Shown: in pieces, positions 52,707 to 63,884 of the stretch
Position numbering within the stretch: position 1 is the first letter of the stretch
Layout of the letters: every line of letters starts with the position of its first letter
Assembly (NCBI RefSeq): GCF_001642475.1
Contig: NW_019174013.1
Location: 1 to 64,000 of the forward strand
Source of the DNA: Fonsecaea monophora
Lineage: Eukaryota; Ascomycota; Eurotiomycetes; Chaetothyriales; Herpotrichiellaceae
DNA length: 64,000 bases
Reading direction: 5' to 3'
Position numbers and translations under genes: made by a program
Notes under the pieces: generated by a model
Told to the model about the DNA's origin: nothing
Database searches by the model: none
What the model saw: only the letters and a program-made list of their open reading frames with translations

Positions 52707-55454
52707 TCAGTTGAGGAATGTCCGTCTGGCGTTCCTCGCTCGCTCGCTTGAGAAAGCGTCGATCTTGACTCCAATGAAAACTATTTCGAATCCTCCTCGT
52801 ATCGAATCTTGGGAATTGGGTTGCACTCGCAATCGCCACTGTCCTGTACGAATGCTCCATTCCCCGAGCTCCCCCTGACTGCTCTGTCTCTTCCTCTTCT
52901 TCGCCGTGGGTGCTGTAAGTCGGCTCGTCTGGATTGGAGCGATCGGTAAGGATGCACGGCCTGCAGCTGACTGCGACGTAGGTCCTGCTGGTGTTTGTCT
53001 CGTTTGAGGTCGGCGTTGTTGGCTCGTAGCCGTAGAAGGTCCTGGTTTGACAGTTGTCCCTTCACTCATGACATCCGATTCCGACTCCGATTCGCTGGGC
53101 GCAGTTGAGGGCCCGTGGAGCATAACCTGACCCACGGAACTGTCAAAGTCGATTTCAAAGCTTTCTCCGTCCAGCATTATGTCTGTTGCAGTCTCGAAGC
53201 GCACTTTCACACGGTCTTCGCTGAGGGGTGTGTGTCCAGGGCTTGCCGATTGCGAGGTTCTTCCTCCCGATAACATCATGAGTCCCAGGGGCGCATTTGT
53301 CGGCAGGTTCATCTTGTTCGCCACGACCTGGAACAAGGACGACACACGTGCCTTTGCCAACCCGTGAAAATCTGCTCGCATGTCTGTCAGGTCCAAGACG
53401 GTGCTTTCACCTCCAATTTCGACAACCATTTCGTAGGATGTGTCGTCTACAAAGGGCCTCGCGTAGTAAACCCATCCTCCAGTTGAAGACTTCTCTCCTA
53501 GGGAATCGTCACTGGTGTAAGACACGCCCGAGGGTTTAACGTCCTCCAGCCGCAGACAAATCTCCTGTTTTTGTCTCTCTGAATTATAGCTGATCTCGTG
53601 GGCAATGATCTTTTGCTCCAAACCCCTCAAGTGGAAGTAGCGGCAATCTCGTAGTAGTTCGGCTCGATGTGATTCGTTCCTGATATGGAGAGGGTAGCCT
53701 CGTAAAAGATGTAACAGTTCTGCAAAGATCTCAGCAGATCGCCCAGGGACATAAGGTGGAGTTATCGAAGGAGGCCGAAGAAGCCCTCGACGGTCTAGGC
53801 CGGGAAAAACCTCTCCAGGTGTCGAGAAGAAAACCGCAAAGCCGAGCGAGAAGAAGTTTGGGGAATTTCCAGGTTCTGAAAATATGTCTTTCGGGATCTG
53901 AAAATGTCGTTCTCCGATCTGGATGAAGATTTCAGACTCAAACAGCTGATCTATCAGGCGCGGTACTATAGAAACCATCAGCATCGATCACAGAGGTATC
54001 GCACCAACATACAGCTGTAGAACTGAGCATCTGCGAATAGCTTTACGAAGTGGCTCCCATCTACTGGTTTGACGTAGTAGCCTTCAACAACAGTTAGCAC
54101 GCAAGCAAAAGGTTAAGAAGGAGTGACCAAACCTTGTAGATGCCTCGCCACGTCCCTGAAAGTCGCAGGATCTCGATCGATATACAACGTCCTGACTCCG
54201 CCAGATTCCTCATTCTGTCTGATTTGTTCCTCGAAAAACTGAGTGAAATACGACGGCGCTATTTAGCATGGTCAGTTTCCGCAACCGGATATTTCGCTGC
54301 TGACCAAGATTCATACCGTCGGAAGATATTGAGGCACCTGATAACCTGAACAAATCGGATCCTATCTGAATGGGAAAGACCTTCTCGGGCGGGAGAATCG
54401 AGGGTGGATGACCAGAGGGAGGGCGTGTCCCTCTTTGCCGGGTCGAGGCTTGTGACGAGGTTGTAGCAAAAACTGATGGTCTAGGTGTCGAGCCAGAGGA
54501 CTGTCGGGTTCTGCGATTGCCAGCAGATACACCTGGAGCTGCCCTGGAGCCAGCTGGGAGGTCTGAAGAGGTAGATCCTTCATCAGGGGACGTTGGTCCG
54601 ACGCCTGACATCCGCTCAAAGGTGACAAAGCGATTATTTGCGACGGCAGATTCGGGTCCGGGTCCAGGTTGTACTCTCACTTTCTTGTCGCCGGAAGACT
54701 CGGTCGGGGTCGTTGCAACAGAGCTAGACTTTCGTTTCAGAGCAGATCGAGGAAGTAAAGGCGGGATGAAGGCCGTCACCGAACCATTACCATTGGCGGT
54801 GGTGGCCACGTCGGCCAAGTTGCTTGTTGTTGGTGGCGGATTCTTCGGAGTGGTGGAGGGAGGTATTGGAAACCTCGAAATGGAAGGGGCGTCGAACTCG
54901 TCAAAGGTATGAATGTTTTCGTGGATCAACTCGCCAGTAGGCTCATATATTGGCTGAGGCGCGAAATCGAGAAAAGGGCCAGAAGGAGCAGCCCAGGGCT
55001 GTGAACCAAAGCTTGGGACGCCTAGGGTATAGCTAGCGGCAGGAGCTGCATGAGTAGAGGCAGCCGCTAGGTGGTGTTGAGGGTCTGTATCATGTACAGT
55101 GACGGTAGGGTATTCTAAATCCTCTGAGAGGAAGACAGGTCGCGTGTCTGGGGAAGGATTAGCGGCGTCAGCAGGCTCGGCATCAGGGTCAGAGATAGTC
55201 GTGTAGGCAGCGGCACTGAGTGTGGTATGGGGGTGATTAGTAGCTTTGGAGCCTGGACCATGCCCTGGAACTGGACGGGGACCGTTGGCAATACCGGTGA
55301 CAGTCGCGGTGGTGATACTGGCAGCCCCCGTACGACGACCATTGGACATGGGTGAAATCGAGATGGCTGGGGAGATCAGGTTGGTGTCAGTCGTCGTATC
55401 CAAGTGAGTAACATGATTGTGATCAAAGGCGAATGTCGAATGTGGGTCCGTCAT
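52707..55454 (-). CDS. Protein with two tandem BTB/POZ (T1-type) modules, 4 exons
   Basis: Exons 55454-54317, 54258-54133, 54081-54013 and 53965-52707 (introns 58, 51 and 47 nt) give 863 residues. The first 350 residues are Thr/Pro/Ala-rich and disordered, with a basic ALKRKSSS patch. The first BTB module starts FPIQIGSDLFRLSG (360-373) and is completed only by splicing exons 2 and 3, giving YFTQFFEEQ, LYIDRDPATFRDVARHLQGYY and FADAQFYSLPRL; the second starts IFIQIGERHFQIPKDIF (457-473) and runs to YFHLRGLEQKIIAHE. This resembles the potassium-channel-tetramerisation-type BTB fold, used for oligomerisation and Cul3 or transcription-factor binding. A third segment with VVEIGGESTVLDLTDM and a Ser/Pro tail with KKRKR follows. 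Function unknown; nuclear adaptor is plausible. Three intron joins all restore domain sequence, so the model is well supported. Confidence 0.87.
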
Positions 55455-58054
55455 CACTCAGATTGAAATGGCTCTTTTGGGTACACCGAACTTGGAAGAG
55501 GCTCGGGGGATGCTGAGGAAATCAGCCCACAACTCCTACCGCTGCCGCTGGGACCACGCCCACTGGCATAGGCTTCGGGCACCAGCAGCACCAGCACCAG
55601 CAAGATCCCGGGGGGGTGCGAACGCAGTAGCACCCAAGCAGCGTCCTTTGGTAGCAGTAAAGACGGCCTTACCCCCGAAATGCCACTCGTACGGGGCCTT
55701 CCGGCTAAACAGAACCAGGTCTTTGTTGAAGGGGGTGTCCACAGCTAGCTCTAGGAGCGCCCACGAGGGGACCATCGGCTAAGGGGGGTGTGGGCGTTTG
55801 GCTCTATGTCAGGGCGGGCAGTGGGTCGCGGAAAGCTTTTTTGTTTTTTTCTTTCTTTTCTCTGACTTTTCCCCTTTCCCCTTCCCACTGGTGACAGCGA
55901 CTGGGCCTTCTTTGTGGCGGTCTCCGCAATTGGGAAGCAGGCTCGGGAAGGACGAGGATGGATTCCAAGTTCTGGAGACCACTGGAGAAGGGCTGGCGGC
56001 AACAATCAGGAGGTTTTGGCGGGCGCTGGTTTGTCTCTGGTGTGTCGTTGGTGTGGCCCTGGCGGACTCTTTGCGGTGCTTCAGAGTCAAGGAGCGCAAG
56101 ATCTTGGCTGAACTGTACGATGAGTAAGCCCTGAGTCATAGGCATGACGGCAGCTCCATTGGCCACGGCGGTCTGACAAGTCCCATGAGACGAGTCTTGT
56201 GACGCATGCCGATTACCAAGAGCCGGCGCCATCAAAAGTCAGTGTCGGAGATGTGAGATGTGGACGGGGGAAACAGGAAAAGGGATGGATGAACATGATG
56301 ATGCTTATTGTGATGAGGACATACATACGTAGCTGTGTACGTACTAGAAATAAAAGGTCAGGTAGAAAGAAGACTCTTCTCCGTCTTCTTTTTCCACTTA
56401 CCCGCTGCGGGGCGGGCGCTTAAGCTGCCTCCGGGGAGGGCCCAGGAGAGGGGGGTTTGGGTCTTTCTCGAGCCTGGGTGGCTTGGGGGCCTGGGTGCCT
56501 GGGAAGCTGGGCCAGAAAAGCACACGGGACGCTACCAGCCTCAGGCTTCTAGCCTATTCGTAGGTGGAAGAGTTTCCGAGATTCGCTCTGCGAACAGTGC
56601 GACCAGCCTGGAATTGGGCGGACGCCAACGGACAGTCGGGACACTCCCCGCCGTTCACGACGAGACACACGCCAGATCTCAAGCCTGCGACAAAGCGAGC
56701 AAGTAGAAGGCCGTCTGTCCCCTGATCTTCGGCTCCCGTCCCGCCTGCGCAAGAGTCACCCACCCTCTTTTAGACGGTCCACGGCAAGGGAGGAGTAGGG
56801 TGACTCTGATGAACCCGGTAATATTAGCTTGGGACAGTGGACAAAGCGAGCTAGGTTCACGACGGCGTCGAAAACGTGGAGGCTTTGTTCCTCTCACTTA
56901 GCCGAGGGTCGGTAAAGATGAATGAATGACGTGCGTGGTTCGTGTCGAGCGAGATCAAAGGACTTGGGAGGATAGCCAACAAAGGAGCTTCACTGCGACG
57001 AGTTCGCTAGTCCGGCAATGGCATTTTCGCGCAACAAGGACCGGATCGGGTTGACAAAGTGAGAGTCGTCCCAGAGATCAGGAGAAGCAGGTGGTGCTAG
57101 AATTGAAGGCCTTGAAAGCCGGGCTTGTGGCAATTTGAAGACGAAGTTTGGTTTTGCAGTCGGGACGTGGCTGTATGCTTCGGAGAGGAGAAGGGATTGT
57201 GCGAGAGGTTCCCAAATGTCATTCCCTCAAGTCGACTTTCAAGAAACCCAGTGTGTTGTTACTCGAACCGTTTAGGATACTGGTCATATGCAAGGGTCCT
57301 TCTATTTGGCGATATACACAGATGGTCGGCGACACACCGCGGTACTTGGACCGTCAGATCACTGGGCAAACTTGGCCATCAACTGCTCTTCTTTTATATC
57401 TGCAAGAGTTTCCACCGCCATCTTTAATATCGTCTGCCACGTCGCTTCCCAGGTGCTTGCACTCCAGAAAACCAAACTCATGTCATGAGCGTCAGCATCA
57501 CTGGGGGCAATATTGGCGGTGCTGGTACAATGTCCAATCCTGCGTGGCTCACGCTTGCCCCAGCACCGAAATTTCGCCCCCAAGAACCTGGAACCAAGGC
57601 CTTCACTATTTGTTGTTGGTCGGCTAGACTCTTGTCGATCTACATCTGTAGCGACATTGCGGCTGAGATCAACCACACCACCTGATTTGCCTATGTCGTC
57701 CCCCTTAGAAACGACCCTGAAACGAAGTGAGATATTAGCAAGACGCGAGTCCAGCTGGATTAATTCACCGTAAAACATATCAGATCAGATGATCGAGGAA
57801 TGGGTAAGAACCCCTTGCGGTAGGGGGCCAATTCGGTCAGGCCGAACCAGCATCATCAGATATTCCGCCCTGGAGAGTTTTATCACGTCTCGTCCAGAGG
57901 AAGGGGCGAGGATCCAACAAGTCAATGGAGCTCAAGGTGATTGCGAAGCTCCATGGAGAATAGCAAGTGAAACTCTTGTACCATGGCACAGACCCCGTTT
58001 TCTTGCTTCGTCTACTCGGTACATGCGCCATACTATATAGCCACGCATTGTATT
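55455..58054. other. 2.6-kb intergenic region, no supported gene
   Basis: Many short open frames but no recognisable protein. The BTB-gene promoter must lie in its left part, where a run of CAGCAGCACCAGCACCAG (about 55578-55600) and a G-run at 55609-55616 occur. A T-rich stretch TTTTTTGTTTTTTTCTTTC is at about 55838-55858. The minus-strand frame at 55804-56235 is Arg/Pro/Lys-rich and is taken as chance. Confidence 0.5.
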
Positions 58055-58941
58055 TTACAGTGTGGTCTTGAATTCGCCCTCGATTGCCACAATCTTGGCC
58101 ACCGCACGCTTGTAGGCATCTCTTTCGTGCAACCGCTCAATGTAACCCCAGATTCTGGGGTATTGACTCTCCGCAAACCCTGATCTGGTCTGACCTGCTT
58201 CCAATGGGAATGAAAGCATTATGTCCGCAGCCGTGATGTCTTTCCCACATAGATAGTCCCCAGCGTCTGGAGACGTTGCGAGTTGGGCTTCAAGAAAGTC
58301 GTAATGGTTCTTCATGTTTCTCCGAAGAAAGGATGATTCGATCTTGCCAGCAACGCTATTTGTGATCGGTTTGATGAAGAACGGGATGGGAGCATTCCGG
58401 ATGCCTGGTATGGTCAGTGTTTGGTGTCCTACGTGGAAAATTCATAGATACTAACCTCCAACAATCAGCGATAATAGCATCAGTGGCATGAGGCTGCCCT
58501 CGGCATAGTGCATGAACATCCTGTAGCGTAGCCATGACTCGGTTTCGCCTCCAATTTGTCCATCTTTACCTTCTTGGTACCTGCTGGGAACCAGACGAGT
58601 CTCTTTTCCGTAGTAATCGCAAAAGTACTCGGCAATCGCTGCAGACTCTGCCAGAATAACTGGCGCGGTCGAGCCTGGCGTTTCGATAGTGACAACGGGA
58701 GATTTACCCAGGGGGTGAATCTTCTTCAACTCTGGTGGTGCGAGTCGTTCTTGGGTCCGTTTGTACGTTTTGAGTTCATATGGAACACCAAGTTCCTCAA
58801 AGAGGAATAGGATTCGATGCGCACGAGAGACTTCAAGCCTAGCTTATGTCAGAATGGCCGTTCAATAAGCAGATTGAATATTTCGGTAAGACGTCTCACT
58901 GCTCACCAGTGAAGAGTGATCTTCGGTTGCGCAGGTGCCAT
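58055..58941 (-). CDS. Glutathione S-transferase, 3 exons
   Basis: Exons 58941-58907, 58838-58456 and 58404-58055 give 255 residues. The N-terminal thioredoxin-like domain is clear: KITLHWLEVSRAHRILFLFEELGVPYEL, then HPLGKSPVV with the cis-Pro, and the glutathione-binding ILAESAAIAEYF. The C-terminal all-helical domain contains LRYRMFMHYAEGSLMPLML and GKDITAADIMLSFPLEAG with the conserved N-capping box aspartate. It is closest in look to the Gtt1/GstA-like soluble GSTs of fungi that conjugate glutathione to electrophiles. The first exon carries only 11 codons plus two bases and is recognised through the in-frame W-LEVSRAHR join. Both introns (68 and 51 nt) have GT..AG ends. No membrane anchor or targeting signal is seen, though yeast Gtt1 is ER-associated. 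Usual length 210-260. Confidence 0.92.
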
Positions 58942-59543
58942 GTGTTCGCCTGGTGCAGGGGAGGCCATTTCAGAGCAAGGGACAATGCAGCCAGATCGGT
59001 GGCGTTGCAGCCACTATAGTCAACACCGAAATGGCTGTACTAGAGTAAGCGAATACTCTGCCCTTGTTGATTCGTCTTTTGGTCAGCTGCGGCGGGACGG
59101 AGTGAGGACGTCCTTGTTGTCAGCTTGAAAGAAGGTGCTTATCACAATTGAGGCCAATAACCAACTCAGCCTCACCGTTGCTGCGAGTCAAGCGTCGGAC
59201 GGAGAGATGCCCAGTAAGAGGCCCAGAGATATTGTGGAAGCCCTGAGCACAATTCTGTGGTTCACTCGCCAATGCACCTGCAAGCCTGTAATAAGGACGG
59301 TGTATTAAGTACTTTGTAGTTCGTTACCTAGCTATTATGTATTTTACAGGTAGGGGGAACTCTTACCGAGTGCTCGGTAAAAGATTCCGCACCGCCACTG
59401 AAAGCACGAGCCACAATCCAAGGCGCCAAGAAACCGAAGCCACATGTAGTTGACCTCAATCCAACCTCAAGTCGACCTTGACATCGCAGGCGTGTCGACT
59501 TGACCTACCAAAACAAAACCTCACACTCAAGAAGTGGTAAATC
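58942..59543. other. Intergenic spacer between divergent genes
   Basis: No gene is supported in 602 bp between the GST and complex I subunit starts. A TACCTAGC word is at 59325-59332 and GGTAGGGG at 59349-59356. Confidence 0.6.
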
Positions 59544-60035
59544 ATGGCCGGACCAACACGTATGTACTCACCTCAAGCACTCACAGGAATTAAAGAATGC
59601 GCAGGACGCTGACTTTGTTACTAAAACAGCTCTCCGCCATGATCCCGCTCTCGAGAAATATAACCGTACGTCTCCCCTCCGCCCAGACGAAGTCACTGTC
59701 CCCGCCATGGACCCTTTCCTGCTCTCGTGGGCACTTCGCACAAGTACCAGCTAGCCAAGGGATGAGGAGCTGATTGCTTGCCACAGAATTGAACAAAGAG
59801 CGTTGGAGATACTTCCGTTGGACGCCGCGCACAGCTTTAATCTCCTTCATGTATGCCATATTCGTACCTTCGGTCGTTGGGTATGCATTTGCGAAGACAG
59901 ATGTAAGTTTGCAAGCAAACATGCGGCTACCGAAGCCTACGATATATCCACGATGACTGACTGAATGTTGCCGCGGCATAGGGCAAATGGGACTTGCGCG
60001 CGAAGCTCAGAGGCGATACGATCAGCGAGTTCTGA
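59544..60035 (+). CDS. Complex I accessory subunit, B15/NDUFB4-like, 4 exons
   Basis: Exons 59544-59559, 59630-59665, 59787-59902 and 59982-60035 give 73 residues. The protein reads MAGPTPLRHDPALEKYNQLN, then RWRYFRWTPRTALISFMYAIF, a single membrane helix, then GYAFAKTDGKWDLRAKLRGD and the short ending TISEF. The FRWTPRT block with one helix and a basic, aspartate-closing tail is characteristic of the small fungal NADH:ubiquinone oxidoreductase subunit related to NDUFB4/B15, in the membrane arm of complex I. All introns (70, 121 and 79 nt) have GT..AG ends; the first acceptor is chosen downstream of a CTGAC/ACTAA branch-like site because nearer AGs break the frame. The alternative is a longer exon 2 beginning earlier, which would give a less conserved N-terminus. 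Target: mitochondrial inner membrane. Confidence 0.85.
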
Positions 60036-61117
60036 GTCCGGAGGGGAGACTCTGATGGCAGCCTGGGTGGAAAGGATAGAAGGACAAAAATTGTACATAT
60101 GCATCTCTGGCTAGAGACATGGTTCGAAATTGAGGATCCGGTTCCTATGGTTGGAAGCCCACTCAAAGGGGCAATTATCCAAATGGACGACACGGTTTTG
60201 AACGGTTCTTAAGCCCTCTGGTGTCGAGATCAAACTCCTCCGGACTTGCCGCCAGTTGTGTTCCTGCACTTACTCACTACCCATGATATTGTGCAACAAG
60301 GTTTTAATCCCTACACAGATATTCCTCCTCAGTCCAGTCCTGCGGGTCCCTGAATATGCAAGGCAACTCCGTGCACATTGGTCTCAAGGTCTGTTATGTG
60401 ATGAAAAGAACGTGTCGAGTCCTACAACGTGCATTGGTACTCGCGCAATAAACATTACACACTTCGATTTGAGGTATCCCCCTCAGGGAACTTGTGTTCG
60501 ACGTCTCTTCGTTGCCACAAACTTACGTTTGCTCATCCATCCCGACCAGCCAACAGCCTTTGTACACCCATCTCCTCACGAGGGCGAACCACAAGATCTT
60601 TGGATTCATGTTTTGAGCAAAAGATGCATGACGAAGCGGGCTTGTCCCTGGTTCCGTATACCCACCTTGTCGGTTCCTTACACCTGTAGAATATTGTATA
60701 GGCAAGGTGGCTCAAAGCCACAGCAAGTATCAATGCCGAATATGTAACTGTTGCATCCAGCACCTGGTGGCACTGCTTGGTCGAAGTAGCGTTTCTCCCG
60801 TACCCCGCATTTTCAAGATGTCTCAGCCAAATCCCAGCTTCGACTACGTCCCGGATCCCGGATTGTCGCTTCAAGTGCAGAGATCAAGCTTAGCTGTTGG
60901 AGAGAAACCCGCGACATAGCTTACGACTCATCGACGCAGACAACACCATTAGATAACTCATGCCTTTCTTGTGCAACAGTTAGTCCAGGCACGGTCGCAT
61001 GATAAGCCCTCAAAGGAAGGGCTCGCCGGTCGGCGGATCAACGACAACGAAAGGAAGGGAGGGAAGGAGAGCACATCAAGCAGAGAAACAATTCCCTCCG
61101 AGTCAGATCTTTGTGCC
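60036..61117. other. Intergenic spacer with one doubtful open frame
   Basis: About 1.1 kb between the complex I subunit gene and the acetyltransferase gene, which converge. Apart from the doubtful frame at 60283-60747 nothing is supported. Confidence 0.5.
60283..60747 (+). CDS. Doubtful hypothetical ORF
   Basis: An open frame of 154 codons from the ATG at 60283, longer than expected by chance on one frame. It has no recognisable domain; its start is mildly hydrophobic (QIFLLSPVLRV) and it is rich in Pro, Arg, Cys and Thr. No plausible partner exon was found. It could be an orphan gene, part of a UTR or chance; the weak composition makes chance the favoured reading. Confidence 0.15.
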   Translation: MILCNKVLIPTQIFLLSPVLRVPEYARQLRAHWSQGLLCDEKNVSSPTTCIGTRAINITHFDLRYPPQGTCVRRLFVATNLRLLIHPDQPTAFVHPSPHEGEPQDLWIHVLSKRCMTKRACPWFRIPTLSVPYTCRILYRQGGSKPQQVSMPNM

Positions 61118-61708
61118 CTACGAGTCTCTTAGCTGCCTCCACATTCCAAGATGCTCGATCCCCTCTTCTTGCCAACGACCCAATCTCTCGTCGGTGACAA
61201 ACCCCAACTTCTGGTACATTTTTTCCACAGAGGTTTGACCATGGCAGAGCACAAGGCCTCGCCACTCCGGAGATACCTCATGTCTGTTTTCAAAGGACCA
61301 CTGCAGCGCTTTTTCGGTCAGGAGCCGGCTGATGCCTTTTCCCCTGTGCTCGGGCAACGTTGCAACACGCCCAAGCTTGACGTACGGTTCCTCGTTCGGG
61401 TCGTTGAAGCCATTTGGATGAGGGCCATGGGGCGGAGGGACGATCCGTACGACAGCAATCGGCTCCAGCTGGCCTTCCCGTGTTGCGTGATAACAGACCC
61501 AATGCCATGATCTCGGGTCATCCTCGTCCAACTCTACGTCCAGGCCGCAATTTTGCTCTTCACAGAAGACTCGGATGCGAATGTCCATAGCATCACGGAA
61601 CACTTTGGGTCCCACTGGAGGCTGAGGTCGGGGGTCCGCAGGGAAGCCGTTGGGTGCGATCACATCACCTGGGGGTCTCACAAATAGGAAGCTGTAACCT
61701 TTTTCCAT
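61118..61708 (-). CDS. GNAT-family N-acetyltransferase
   Basis: A single exon of 196 residues. The acetyl-CoA-binding motif A is RVATLPEHRGKGI at 114-126, with R/QxxGxG in HRGKGI, followed by the helix SRLLTEKALQW and by CHGQTSVEKMYQKLGF (motif B, about 155-170) that ends the fold. The N-terminal half holds FRDAMDIRIRVFCEEQNCGLDVELDEDD, a pattern common to fungal GNATs that acetylate small amines or amino acids. The short N-terminus before MEKGYSFLFVR suggests no presequence. Substrate unknown; a polyamine, glucosamine or amino acid acceptor would all fit the fold. Length matches single-domain GNATs. Convergent with the preceding complex I gene and divergent from RCM1. Confidence 0.9.
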   Translation of the reverse strand: MEKGYSFLFVRPPGDVIAPNGFPADPRPQPPVGPKVFRDAMDIRIRVFCEEQNCGLDVELDEDDPRSWHWVCYHATREGQLEPIAVVRIVPPPHGPHPNGFNDPNEEPYVKLGRVATLPEHRGKGISRLLTEKALQWSFENRHEVSPEWRGLVLCHGQTSVEKMYQKLGFVTDERLGRWQEEGIEHLGMWRQLRDS

Positions 61709-62219
61709 TGGGAGGCGTGGATATTTTCAGTGTCGAGGAAGACCGAATGACATGAGTTGCGGAATGAGGCGTAAGGATGAACAAAAAATCCTCGGAGTTC
61801 ACGTAGTGACTGGCTCACACCGACCATGCCTCATTTGTACAGTGGCGAGCGAAAATCCCCCCAAAAAATAAAAAAAAAAATAGTAGTTTTACCGAGACCG
61901 TATCGATATAATAGCGAATAGTTCCTTATAGAGTGTAAATTACGGTACAGGCCACGAGCCTTCAACCTGGCGTTATAACGCCGCATTGATCACTGGAGGA
62001 CCACTAAGATGGGGGCCAAAGTATCCAAGCTTGGGTGGATGGGGGTTAGGCTATTTTGTGACGCCAACGTCGTCAGTACCTAGGTAGGGACCCGGTAAAA
62101 CCGGCGATGATTGGCTCTAAGTGTGCTCTAAGCGTATGTATCGTAGCTGGCCACAGAATTCTTCTCCAAGACACCCATTAACCTGTACTCGGCACAGATC
62201 ACCAACGACTGCCCCTTAG
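61709..62219. other. Intergenic spacer, divergent promoter of the GNAT gene and RCM1
   Basis: No gene is supported. An A-tract of about 11 at 61869-61880 and a GTACCTAGGTAGGG word at 62077-62090 are the notable points. Confidence 0.6.
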
Positions 62220-63884
62220 ATGTCTCTCTACAGGGATGCAGAAACGGTGCTAACGGCCAATGCCCAGGAAGGTTCCCTCAAGTCTCGAATATACGGGAAT
62301 AAACAGGGGTTGAAATCGAAGCCGGCACATATTTACGCGCTCATTTCAGAGACTACAAAATACGACCACTTCATCAAAGAAGTTGTCGACAATGCGGACC
62401 TCCTGGCTCGGGAACCAAAGGTTCGGCATTTTCTCCAAGAAGTTTCGTGTCTCTGCTGACTGACTTAGCCTCTGGGCTCTTCCTGATATTAGTTGACACC
62501 AATCCTTTCCTTGCTTCTCGTCCACGACCATTTCTTCTCGAAGAAGGGCCTCGCAGCACCTTCTGCACACCCACTCCGACAGGCGATCGAAAGAAACAAG
62601 GCCAGACTGCAGGCGGAATTTACAAAAGCCAGACTGCGGAGGAGGTGCGCCACCCTAGATGAACTGCGAAGCAGTCTTGTGGCCGAAAGACCGCGAGCAA
62701 CTCGATCTCAGCCAAGATGGGTCCGCATCAATACATTGAAGACGAGCCTCACACAAGAACTTGATACGACTTTTGAAGGATACCAGACCGTACCGACCAT
62801 CACGGAGGTGACCAATTCACTGGCTACGGAAAAGGTTCTGGTTGTCGACCGGCATGTGACAGATCTAATCGCTCTTCCTCCAGAGGCAGATGTGACGCAA
62901 ACACATGCTTACAGGACCGGAAAACTCATCCTCCAGGACAAAGCGTCGTGCCTCCCTGCTTATCTCCTGGTCGGGGAAAGGGACTGCAGTTCTGATATAG
63001 GTGACTGCATCGATGCCTGTGCTGCGCCTGGAAACAAGACTTCTCATCTCGCGGCGCTGCTTGTCAAAAATGCAAAGCTCGAAAGCAAGGTATTTGCTTG
63101 TGAACGGGATGCCAACCGGTCGCAGACATTATTACGCATGATGCAGAGGAGCGGATCAGATGCTGTGATAGTTCAACCAAGCTGTGACTTTTTGACCCTC
63201 GACACTCGTGATAGCAAGTATAGGGAAGTCACACATCTTCTCCTTGACCCGAGCTGCTCTGGCAGTGGAATTGTTGGGCGCGAAGATATTCCTTCCTTGG
63301 CATTACCTGTTAACCCAACATCTGAAAAGAAGAATTCGGCAGCCTCTGAAAAGTCCTCCAGGAAGAGGAAAAGAGACCATGGTCACGCCGAGACTGTCCA
63401 CAATGCAACTGAGGTCGAGGAGACGAAAGACATTGTCCCAGATAGCACCCGACTGCTGAAACTTTCGAATTTGCAGACCAGGATTGTCGAGCATGCTCTC
63501 TCTTTCCCAGCCGCCACCCGAGTTACTTATTCGACCTGTTCAGTACATGTGCAGGAAAATGAGGCAGTCGTGTCCCGAGTGCTACAAAGCGGTGTTGCAA
63601 AGGAAGGCAAGTGGCGGCTCCTGCGGAGAGAAGAACAAGCTTCAGGGATGCGTGACTGGGTGCATCGGGGTATAACCATGTCAGAGGAGGAAGAGAACTC
63701 CGGTTCCGCTTTGAGCGACGAGGATCGCGAAGCATGTATTCGGTGCTATCCAGGAGACGATGAAGGAACTATGGGATTCTTTGTATGCTGCTTTGTCCGT
63801 TCCCCTTCTGGAACAACGCAGCGTTCTGCCGAAGCTATCGATGCTCGGAACGGAGAGGAGAGCTGGGAGGGCTTTAGCGACTAA
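62220..63884 (+). CDS. RCM1: 25S rRNA (cytosine-C5)-methyltransferase RCM1/NSUN5, 2 exons
   Basis: Exon 1 is 62220-62420 and exon 2 is 62493-63884 (72-nt intron), giving 530 residues. The S-adenosylmethionine motif I is DACAAPGNKTSHLAALL (about 241-257), motif IV is LDPSCSGSG with Cys322, and motif VI is YSTCSV with Cys416; in RNA m5C methyltransferases the motif VI Cys attacks cytosine and the motif IV Cys helps release. RWVRINTLK (about 142-150) is the family's substrate-binding lead. NSUN5/Rcm1 modifies a single cytosine in 25S/28S rRNA and sits in the nucleolus. The N-terminus MSLYRDAETVL follows the family. A Lys/Arg patch RKRKR (about 357-362) and an acidic linker lie between motifs IV and VI as in fungal members. 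It has a plausible functional tie with DBP6 in ribosome assembly, but they are 18 kb apart. Confidence 0.95.

Noticed and set aside
55804..56235. 143-codon minus-strand frame
   Set aside because: Arg/Pro/Lys-rich without any motif; overlaps equally long frames in other phases, as expected of compositionally biased spacer.
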